NCBI GenBank assembly: GCA_907163375.1 | Contig: CAJQUW010000942.1 | Span: 29,277 to 93,276 of the forward strand | Direction: 5' to 3' | Source of the DNA: Prostheceraeus crozeri | Lineage: Eukaryota; Platyhelminthes; Polycladida; Euryleptidae | Length of the DNA: 64,000 bases | Shown here: piece by piece, positions 54,958 to 64,000 of the stretch | How positions within the stretch are numbered: the first letter of the stretch is position 1 | How the letters are laid out: each line of letters opens with the position of its first letter | Notes under the pieces: model-generated | What the model was told of the DNA's origin: nothing | What the model saw: the letters and a program-made list of their open reading frames with translations, nothing else | Database searches by the model: none | Made by a program: the position numbers and the translations under genes

Positions 54958-57850
54958 CTCACGTCTGAATTCGGTGATGACTACTCTGAAATAGCAAAAT
55001 CTAAGATGAATATTATCCTCAACAGGAATACACGGCGGTAGCTTTCCATCACGAAGACGAAGACGCAGACGAGACAGAGACACATACTGTAAGCACTGTG
55101 GAAATCGGGAACTCAACTGCTGACACACGCCAGGACATCACGTTAAGTTGAAGACGTTGTTGGGCTCGCCCCTTCATAAATCAGTGCGCTAATCGTTGTC
55201 TTGAGACAACACTAAGTCAGCAATGTAGTTACAATGATTACAGACATCAAGATAAATTAGAGTGAAATCAAACTTGGGAGTAAATTATGAATGAGATGAT
55301 ATCTATACATACATATGAATGATTTCTTTAGTTTTGTTAATCTAAATGTAAGAAAGACGATCTAAGAATCTGTGAAATGCTATTTATTCAGAAACTTCAT
55401 CAGAAGGATTCTGTGGAACCACGGTTGCTTGATATTTAGTTTTCTTTTCCTAAGTCTATGTAGCACAATATACTAGATGTCTTGTTTTTACATACAAGTT
55501 TACTATGCAAATGTAAGATTTACTTTAGTCCTCTTAGCCTAGTTTCCACTCTATGAATTTCAAATTTTGTAAAATCAGTTCCATGCAGGTAATCCAGTCG
55601 TAATTTTTTGTCCTGTACCATTTGAGAATGACTCAATGGACTATGATCGAAACGTTGGGAGGGGAAAATTTTCGTTGTTTTCTTTCTTTCAAGAATTACT
55701 TCGCGGAAGGGCTTGCTTATTCAAGAGCATAGATATATGGAAGGATATAAAAACCCTCAATAGAGATTGCAGTATTGCTAGCTCGTCCCCCCCTCCCAGC
55801 TGGGCATATGAATAGAAAAGATCGTCCTCAGGGACTTTACAATGAAAATTGCAGTACACAATTCTTTAGCAGCCGTAGACTCTGTGTTTCGCCTTACAAC
55901 CGGATCGTCGTCCTACGGCTCGTGAATGGCCACCTCTTGCTAATAATATCTAGATGACTGATCAAGCTGAAGGACAGCACACATACTGCTCTGCGCTAAT
56001 TGTTTATGATTTTAAATTGTCAAAGTCTAAGGACATCTTTCTATTAGTTCATTGCCACCGCGAACGGCACTGCATTCACATCATTGTGGACTATTAGCCC
56101 GTACGGCCAAAGCAGCCTGATTGTGCTGCAGCCGATTAGCTTTTAATCATTCTAGCTATTTTAAGCCAGCTTAGGCAGTTCAGGCCGTAGCCTACTGACG
56201 AGCCCTTGTTGGGCGAAAGCGCAGCATCCACAGCTGCCCAGGAATGTTGAGCTGAATAGTTCAGTTCTGAGACACGTCTCCCTGAAGATAACACCTACTG
56301 GGATTGGATCAATTTTTGTAGCTTCAATCCAAAGACAATCCCAACCAATCCAATGGCCCCAAATCTATCCCAATATCCAAGGCAAGCTTGCCTGGTCGAA
56401 GTCAATGTACTTGTTCGTAATTAAGAACAATCAAATCTCATGCACGGCCATTGTTACAATCCTTGTGTAAGCTATTCTTCTGAAGGTTTTATTAACATGT
56501 TAAAACAGAAATTATTGTAAACCGTGAAGCCATTACGAAGTATAGCCTACTGATTTAACTACAACGCTGTCAAACTAGAATTCATTACCTGTCTCCAAAA
56601 CACCTCGCCGGCTACACGATGTTGGGATTGGCCTTTTATCCAGTGTAGGACCTATTACTGTAAGGAAAGTACTGGAACTTAACTGCATTTTGGTCGGAGA
56701 CAGACCGAAGTTCTAGATTTTGCGTATAGGGTCGGGGCCGTTTGTACCGTGACAGAAGTTTTTGACCGTTATTCTAAATTAGTTCAGCGGTAAGATATTT
56801 GGAAACTTTGGAAAACTTCACATTTTCGTGGAGCTATAGGTTGAGTTGTCCGGTCGGATGATGGAATCACGTGGGCGACGAATCCGTGTCGGAAAAGAAG
56901 TCACTGTTCATCATCCATGGCTAGTCGGGTTTGTGTCAGAGGTCTTGTTGAAGGCCGTGCCGGCGTGCATCTATCACATCGGGCCGAGTCGTGAGAAAGG
57001 TTGGGGAAATGGACGAGTAGCGGGAGTCACCGTGCGGTGGTGGAGTTGACACCCGGAAGCACGGGTTACGGTGAAGCACAGCGAGAGCGCGGCTGCTTTC
57101 GCTGGGGCCAGTCGACTTGATAGAATCAATGGCTGGTTCGTCGGAAAAGACTTAGGTCAAGTCAGCTGGTCGGTGAAGAATAGGCTTCTATTCTGAACGG
57201 GCGGTTTGAGAGTTAGAATACCTGATACCCCTATTATTTAGCTCCATCCCGGACCTCGTCCTCGGAACCATCGTCCATGCACCCCCACATCTACATCATG
57301 CCATCGCGACGGGTTGTGTTAAGTGTTTCGTCTGCAGCATTTGGGAATTCTTTGGCTTTTGTCGTTGTTGTGCTATCATTTCGTGTGGAATCTTATATCA
57401 TCGTCTTCGTGTTGTCTGCTGAATCGATCTGTGCTATTCGCCAACTTCATCGGTGATCTTGATCTGAAGTTATAGCTGCTCAAACATATTGAGTGTAGTT
57501 TGTGCCGACCGTCTGCGCATGCGCCACTTCAAACGTGATCGGCAATTTCCACGCGGTCCTTGTTCTGCGGCAGGTCTTATATTTTCGCTGATTATCAATT
57601 TCTGAACGCTCACAGGCACGTGTCTGGTATATTCGACTTGTGGGTTCCAAAGTCTACCGACTATGTTCCTGCCCGACGATCTGATTTTCGTGGTGTAGTG
57701 ATGTGTTCGTTCCTGGTTGCTGTTTTTTTTCCTTCCTTGACATGTCGAAGGAGGTAGGTCAACACGCCTGAAAGAAAATACTCGTTCAAAAAATGTTGTA
57801 GGTGCCTCCTTATCGGATGTTTGACACGACTTATAAGGTGCTTGCAAGTT
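54958..57850. other. No supported gene
   Basis: Noncoding-looking DNA, somewhat GC-richer at 56,600-57,700. Two CGAAACGTTGGG-type motifs flank its start (54540 minus, 55650 plus). Short ORFs lack recognisable domains. Confidence 0.35.
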
Positions 57851-57879
57851 AGAGTTTGATTAACACATTCAAATCGGAG

Positions 57880-58850
57880 ATCAACAAGATTTCTGATATC
57901 CTCGAGGGAGTTCGATCATCGCGTTGATGGTATAGAATTGTAAAATGTTTGATATTACACAACAGTTCAACTCACAATCAGAGATTCTCGCATTGAAGGA
58001 GGTCTTAGACAATGTTGCAACAAAGACTTCCATGTTCATATCTGAGAGATGGAACAGCAACGGAATCGAATGAATAAATTTATTGTGTCCGCATCCCTGA
58101 ATTTGATGATCTTTATGAAAAGAAAGAACATGACCACAACGAGTTGTCAGTTGCAGCTGTCCTCCCTTCCGACTATGAATAAATATTATGGTCCAGAAAT
58201 TCGAGTCGTATCGGAAAGCCGAAACCTAATCAGCCTCGCCTATACGTGTGACTTTGTCCTGACCTTAGTGTTAAAAACTCTATTTACAAATTCGAGAAAG
58301 TTAGAGGAACTGGAATTATAGAAAATTTCATTATTCCAGATCGTAGCAAATTTCAAATGGAACAATCCTGCGCGAATGAGAAAGATTCAAGATCGCAAAG
58401 ACATGTAGAAACTTGTACTCTACAGAACAAAGCCATGAGGCGCTGTGATTGTTAATCCGAAATCCAAAATTTTCCGGAATTATTTTACAAAAAATTTGAG
58501 TAAGTGCCCCCAACATTGATGTTATTAATGCCGTTTCAATTCTCCTAAAGATTGATGATTTATCCGTTAGATTTCTTCATGAAATCACGTATGTGTTAAT
58601 TACTGAGTCATGGCTAAATGTAATGTTGACAGTAATTCATGATCCAAAGTGCTATACTTTCTATCAAACTTGACAGGATTGGTCGAAATCGGAGGTGGTG
58701 TTTGTATGACATAGACAGGAGTTTCTTTCTTGTACCTCCATTAAAGGCTACATACATCCGAAACCTATAGAAGTTTTGTCATTGCGAATTCCTTCTTTGA
58801 ACGTGTTCTTGCTTGTGTATACATCCACCGAATTTAAGAGCAATAGAAAA
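57880..58850 (+). pseudogene. LINE 5' part: ORF1 end and endonuclease start, decayed
   Basis: Read across frames, 58,320-58,440 gives an ORF1-type segment (RSKFQMEQ, NEKDSRSQRH). 58,590-58,720 gives the start of an AP-endonuclease (LITESWLN, then a GGGV block), followed by HPPN near 58,825. Many shifts and stops are present. It continues after the insertion at 60,702. Confidence 0.35.
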
Positions 58851-60701
58851 ATCGGCCGTCCAACAAGGCAAATCCACGATTTTAAACACGTGTTTTGGCT
58901 ATTTAACAAATTCCGAAGAAGTTTGGAATATAAATTTTTGATCGGTAGGTATGAAATGACTCATACTTCATAGTTTGATCTCTAGACTTGATCATAAAAA
59001 GATATCTTCGGCTAATTTTTGCTTTTCTCGGTGAGAACATTATTACAATACATTCCTCAAGCCAAAACCACGTATTTTTAAAGATATCTATAATATCGTT
59101 ATCCTCAACAATGCAGATCCACGTAGTTTAAAAACTATCATTCAACAACAGAACCACGTATTTTAAGAGACACGGCAATTTCTATCATGTAATTCTCATG
59201 ATTTTCTCTAAATTGACAGCAAAACCATAGTAAATTTGAAAAATTCCTCTGACAAAGAATATCGAGACATGCAATGTTTTCATATCATTCTTCCCACGCA
59301 TCGGCATGCTGTGGAATATCGCATGCGTGTGTGAATGAAGAACAGTGCCTAGTAATTAGACTACATACTTGTGCTGACAAAAATTATAATATCAGCATAG
59401 AATCCTCTCTCGTACAAAGCGGAACGCGGCGCGTTAATTTTGATTAGCGCCATGTCTGGTAAAAATCGGACTCCCGTCCGGGAAGGATGGTTTAGCAGCT
59501 TAAAAATCCAATATTATGATTAAAAGCAACATCCGAAAAAGATTCAACAAAGCCCTATATTATTTGCTTCATCCCGATATTTCAACAAGAAATACGTCAA
59601 CAACTCGGATAAACATCAGCCCGTCCGTGAAGTCCAATTTATTGACTGATAACCTGGAAGAGTCTACTTGTGACCTTGATTCAGAAGTCCGTGTTCCTGT
59701 TGAGACTTTCTCCTCTGATCCACAAGTGTGTGTTCCTGTTCAGGCTGTGCTCTCAACTGATCGTGATCGTCCAGTACCTGTTCCTGTTGAGACATTCACC
59801 TCTGATCCACAAGTGTGTGTTCCTGCTCAGGCTGTGCTCTCCGCTGATCGTGATCGTCTTACGTCTGTTCCTGCTGAGACTTTCTTAGTAGATCTTGATA
59901 GTCGAGAGTTAAATACTTACGCTTATCCCATTGAAGTTAGCATTCCTGATACGTCGTGTACTTTTGTTAACAGTGGTCAAACGACAAGCTTTGCTTTTTC
60001 TGACAACTTATAAGATGTTTCATGTTCTTCTGTCGTGTTCGATGAATGCAATCATGACATGAATTTGCCAAGAAATAAGTTATTTAATTGTCATTTGATA
60101 TCTACTGATTTTCCTAAACTGATTTCTCACCTGCAAATCAACTCGGTTAATGCCGGCAGTTTTGCTATTGTTGCTATCGTGCGAAAAATAACACAATCTG
60201 AATCCACACGAAGTGCCAGTCAAACCATGGTCAAACTAACTTGGGGGATTTCACCTAACTTAGGTGAACGCTAGGAATCGCTCAAGCATACCAACTAGGA
60301 TTTCCCCCAGTGAACCCCTACGTAAAGATCATAGGAAAAAGATTTTAGGAATTGTAGCATACGGCCCGTGGTCTGAGAATTTTATAGACTACTAAAAGTA
60401 TTCAACATCAACAAGCCAAAATCACGCATTTTAAGAAAGCTATCGACATAGAAATTTTCGTCTCATCATCAACAAGCCAAAACCACGTATTTTAGAGTAT
60501 ACTGAAAAATTTTCGACATCAACAAGGCAAAACCACGTATTTTAAAAATGCTAACGACATAGAAATTTTCGTTCGACTTCAACAAGCCAAAGGCACGTAC
60601 TTTGAAACACTGTTGGTGTAGATATTTAACAATGTTTAGACGATGATTTCTCAAAACATAGTTTTTCAAAATACGTGGATTTGCCTTGTGACGGCCGATA
60701 T
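58844..60701. mobile_element. 1.86-kb insertion splitting the LINE
   Basis: The ends are inverse: ATCGGCCGT with CAAGGCAAATCCACG on the left (58851-58878) and CGTGGATTTGCCTTG with ACGGCCGAT on the right (60674-60699). GAGCAA lies just outside both ends (58838-58843 and 60702-60707), a possible target duplication. Internal copies of CAACAAGCCAAAACCACGTA recur near 59,055-59,160 and 60,405-60,600. It carries one ORF of unknown nature and no recognisable transposase. Confidence 0.5.
59516..60013 (+). CDS. 165-codon ORF with internal repeats, unknown
   Basis: The product contains three imperfect copies of a roughly 27-residue unit (VPVETFSSDPQVCVPVQAVL, then STDRDR). No domain is recognised. An ORF at 59451-59519 in another frame (MSGKNRTPVREGWFSSLKIQ) ends just as this one begins and could be a frameshifted N-terminus. 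It lies inside the insertion, so it is probably an element gene or remnant. Confidence 0.3.
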   Translation: MIKSNIRKRFNKALYYLLHPDISTRNTSTTRINISPSVKSNLLTDNLEESTCDLDSEVRVPVETFSSDPQVCVPVQAVLSTDRDRPVPVPVETFTSDPQVCVPAQAVLSADRDRLTSVPAETFLVDLDSRELNTYAYPIEVSIPDTSCTFVNSGQTTSFAFSDNL

Positions 60702-62842
60702 GAGCAAATCAAAGACTTTTTCATTGACATGTTGGATTCAGAACTTTTAACTTTTCCCGAGTCAAACATCCTAATTTGCGGCGACTTTAATAGATCTGAC
60801 AAATCATTTTTTGCTGAACAATTTTCTCTGTGTAATTGTGTTGCGTCTCCGACACGTAACGATGCGCACTTGGATCAGATGTGGCTAAATATCGATTTTG
60901 CAGATTTGCATCGTGATGATGCATGTGTTGGTCCACCTATATCTTCCTCTGACCACAAAACATTGTTCCTTTTTGGCAAAAACTGTGACACCACCTAGAT
61001 CAATTGTCAAAGTGTGGGATTTTCGAAGAGCAAACATGAATATGTTTTTGCCTGAGTTATCTGAAGCTAATTTCTCTGCTATTGCAAAAGCTGACTCAGT
61101 TGATGATATGTGCGAAGAGTTTTATTCATGTGTGTACAGTGCTATGACGTTTGTTCCATCCTCTTTTGTTACTTTCACGTGTAATGATAAGCCTTGGGTT
61201 ACCCCAGTACTCAAACAACTTATCAATATGAGGTGGTATGCATATCGAACGCGAGAGTGGGTGCTGTTTGATCATTATAAAAGAAAAGTTCAAGAAGAGA
61301 TAGCCAAAGCAAAGAGTTTATGGGTTCAAAGAAACACAAAATCTGTTAAGAATATCTTGAAAGTGGTAAATGAGTTTCGAGGTAAAAAGCATTCGACCAG
61401 TTTTGACGAGTTGATAAAGGAACGCGGGGAGTCAATGACTTAATTTTGCTGAATTTGCAGGCTGAGTTCAGCAGCAGTTTCAACAACTCAGTTGATACAG
61501 GTACCTCTGTTCATGGTGTGCCATGTCGCGAACCCTTGACTATTGGATTCAATGGAAGCGACGTCAAAGATGCACTTGTCAGACTCAAATCTGGAAAGTC
61601 TATCGGTTGCGATGGTATTCCAACCAGCTCCTTCGTGAAGGCGCTGAAATTTTGTGCTGCCCGTTGTTCCAAATTTTTCGAATATCGATTCAGGATTGTG
61701 TGTTTCTATCATGCTGGAAACTAGCCGATGTCCCGCTTCCTAAAACACGTGCCCCAACATTGTCTGATTTTCGGCCAATTTCACTAACGCCTGTTGTTAG
61801 TAAGCTTTTTGAGCGTCTGGTGCTTCGATCTTCTTATGAGCAATTGTTACCACTATGGTTCCTCACAATGTGCTTTTCTTAAACATGGTTCTACGGACAG
61901 TGCTCTTGTGAGAATTCATGACTCTGTTACCGAATATTTGGACTCTGAAAACGTTTCGGCTGTAACGGTGACTTGCATTGATTTGAAAAAGACCTTCGAT
62001 ATGACAAGACTTGATATTGTGCTGACTCAATTGTGTGATGCCGGAGTGAGCAGTGGTCTTATAGCTTGGTTGAAAAGCTATCTCGACAATAGGAGGCAGC
62101 GGCTTAGAGTGAAAGGCGTTTATGGGCCAACTGTCAAAACTAGCTCCGGTGTTCCACAAGGTTCTGTGTTGGGGCCCGTGTTACGAGCCCTTGTTACGAG
62201 CCCGTGTGTATCGTATTTTCAGTTTTCATGGGAACTCTATCGTTGTTGGATTATGGAACAACTATTGTCATGTACGCCGATGACATAACTCTGATTAAAC
62301 CGATGTATAAGGAGAGTTTGTCTAGCAATACAATTTCAAAAGTTATGGAATGGATCAATGCGAACGGTATGTCTCTCAATCTCTCCAAGACAAAGCAAAT
62401 GATTATTCGACGTAGTGAATGCATTCAGTCTACATATACAGAGATCCAACTTGTCGATCGGTTGAAGATTTTGGGTGTGACTTGGAATTCAAAGTTGACT
62501 TGGTAGAATCATTTTTCTCAAATTCTTCGAATTTCTTTCCAACGTCTCTATGTTCTCAGAGTTTTGCGATCGTTGTTACCACGTGAAAAATTAATTATTG
62601 TATATAAATCAATTGTGTTGTCTTTGCTATTGTATGCAGCATCCCTTTTTGAATGGTTGCCTCTGGGAATTGAGAACAAAATAGAAAAATTTCAGAGACG
62701 CGCACACCGTATTATATACAGAAGAAAGGAAATAAACATTCATCCCCACTCATCCCTACAATCATGTTCCCTGTCAGCTTTTCAAACCCACCTGAAATCC
62801 CTTGCCTCACATGTTTTGTGTAATTTTCCGAATCAGTCTTAA
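60690..62842 (+). pseudogene. LINE ORF2: endonuclease end and reverse transcriptase
   Basis: This would nick target DNA and reverse transcribe the LINE. The endonuclease keeps ILICGDFNRSDK and SSSDHKTLF (60,765-60,960). The linker is at 61,019-61,443. The RT has LPKTRAP, SDFRPISL, CIDLKKTFDM (motif A), SGVPQGSVLGPVL (motif B) and MYADDITLI (motif C, near 62,270-62,292), then LKILGVTWNSKL and a C-terminal part to 62,842. Frameshifts lie near 60,995, 61,690, 61,850 and 62,180, the last at a tandem duplication of GTTACGAGCCC. A TAG follows LTW near 62,505. The copy is inactive but retains all catalytic motifs. Confidence 0.82.
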
Positions 62843-63059
62843 CTCTGTGTGTGTGTCCAGTGTCTTTGCTCAATAATGTAATGTGTGAACCGTATAGTCT
62901 TTTTATGTTGATAAGTACTTCCTATCAGTACTATTTTCAACACTATTTGACACGTGCATTCGCGCTGTGCTGGTGTATCCAAGCAGTCTTGTAGTTGTAC
63001 ATCTTTCCAACGGCATATATTTGCCATGGCTAATAAAATGTTGATGATGATGATGATGA
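60690..63059 (+). mobile_element. CR1/Jockey-type LINE, 3' part
   Basis: The endonuclease C-terminus and reverse transcriptase are followed by a 3' UTR and a short (TGA)n-type tail at 63041-63059, as in several AP-endonuclease LINE clades. The 5' part is at 57,880-58,850. Confidence 0.75.
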
Positions 63060-64000
63060 GACATTGTGACTGTGCCGATTTTCCGACAGTTTCTAGTTTG
63101 AGGAAGGCTAGAGCCTGTTCTTTTCTACTAAAATGTGAGTCTGTTGATGTACACCCCCTTCACGACTTTGTACCTCCACGTTTACCGAGATCTGGACTTT
63201 TTCAACAGCCACCTGCACACACTTCTCGTCGCTTGCATTCATTTTCCCCTGGACTTGTAATTTAATGAACAGCTAACGTTCATGCGCTCTTCTATTGCAT
63301 TTTTAAGACCGTATTTCAAAATTTTGCATTGCATGCATTCTGAGGATCTGTTGCTTACTCCACTTGTGATAGTATTATTTCTCTATGAATGAATGAATAA
63401 GACTTTATCAATCATACAAAAGCGGCATGACAAGGAAATATACATAACATTTCTGCGTTTTACAAATGATAACTTATACAGATTATGTCAAACATGCAAA
63501 CTTGACAAAAGATTTGTTGTATAGCGCCGACATAGTTCGCTCCGGTTGCACAACTATGTTGCCTTGCGCAGCTATGTTGCACAACTGCTGCCTAAATTAT
63601 GTGTATGTCTAGTATTGATATCTTACATTGTGATTCTTTCAATTGTACTTGTAAATAACGATTTTCATTTATTCAAAATATAAGCTTCCTTTCCTTTTTC
63701 CTTTTTCACGTCAAACCAATGCCCAACGGGCGTAGTGGGCAGGTCTGTGCATGGGTCGACGGGGTCCTGGTAGAGGTGGAATTGAGAGACCGCCAGTGAC
63801 ATCTGCGCGATACTGCTTAATTTATGTGGTCTGAGCTCAGCCGTGAGCACGTGCTAGCAGGATTCAGATGATGGATACGTTGACGAGGCGGATCTCTTCT
63901 ACTGAGCAAGTATGTCTGCCAAGAATGCGGTCTCGTGCCTGTCCTGAGTAAATGCGACAGGACCTTCCTAGCGTTGTCCCACTATAGGCAATTATTGTAC
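63060..64000. other. No supported gene
   Basis: Nothing convincing. ORFs at 62,954-63,265 and 63,665-63,850 overlap the LINE tail or lack recognisable features. Confidence 0.35.

Noticed and set aside
56846-57847. ORFs in the GC-richer 56.8-57.8 kb stretch
   Set aside because: Overlapping frames on both strands, with no domain, splice or promoter evidence.
12-64000. CRISPR arrays
   Set aside because: The regular repeats present are minisatellites without unique spacers, in an animal-type genome.

Overview
The window looks like AT-rich genomic DNA of an invertebrate animal. The reasons are spliced genes with GT-AG introns, a tRNA-derived SINE, and decayed copies of R2-like and CR1/Jockey-like non-LTR elements, Ty3/gypsy, Tc1/mariner, pogo, piggyBac and hAT elements. 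I cannot name the species. Nearly all recognisable coding sequence belongs to mobile elements. The one candidate host locus is a BEN-domain-like gene at 34.3-48.0 kb, broken by insertions and a stop codon.

Layout. 0-10.4 kb: a SINE, a degenerate R2-like retrotransposon (2.4-4.3 kb), a complete but decayed Tc1/mariner element with TA duplications (4,966-6,726) and a piggyBac copy with TTAA ends and a deleted transposase core (6,988-8,986). 10.4-32.7 kb: one 22.3-kb element, described below. 32.7-34.3 kb: the 3' part of a Ty3/gypsy element cut at the border of the 22-kb element. 34.7-40.6 kb: a three-level nest, hAT containing Tc1/mariner containing pogo, each with its own target duplication. 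41.9-47.3 kb: a DNA transposon with about 1.3-kb inverted repeats and an unassigned transposase. 48.9-49.5 kb: about 590 bp almost without G on the + strand. 50-57.8 kb: foldback and tandem repeats, little coding signal. 57.9-63.1 kb: a LINE split by a 1.86-kb insertion.

The centrepiece is the element at 10,387-32,704. It starts AGTAGTAA and ends TTACTACT. It has very long inverted arms (about 6.9 and 8.2 kb) around a unique 7.3-kb core. The core has two convergent, spliced and apparently intact genes. On the + strand a six-exon gene (17,970-22,975) encodes a 1,471-residue protein-primed-type family B DNA polymerase with zinc fingers, an N-terminal cysteine-protease-like domain and an HNH-like insert. 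On the - strand a three-exon gene (24,194-23,287) encodes a 201-residue protein whose C-terminus resembles a Polinton-type jelly-roll virion protein. I see no integrase, ATPase or maturation protease, and no target-site duplication. The element is therefore Polinton-related but reduced, or a protein-primed linear replicon captured in the chromosome.

The arms hold more than spacer. Each has poly-C/poly-G-punctuated tandem units, two TATA promoters, an 88-codon ORF, and copies of a structured module with UUCG and GNRA-type tetraloops. A small hairpin with a fixed CTAT loop and covarying stem recurs beside the modules. A fourth module sits in the 5'-UTR intron of the polymerase gene. These modules, always transcribed downstream of a TATA box, are the part of the window most likely to be an undescribed system.
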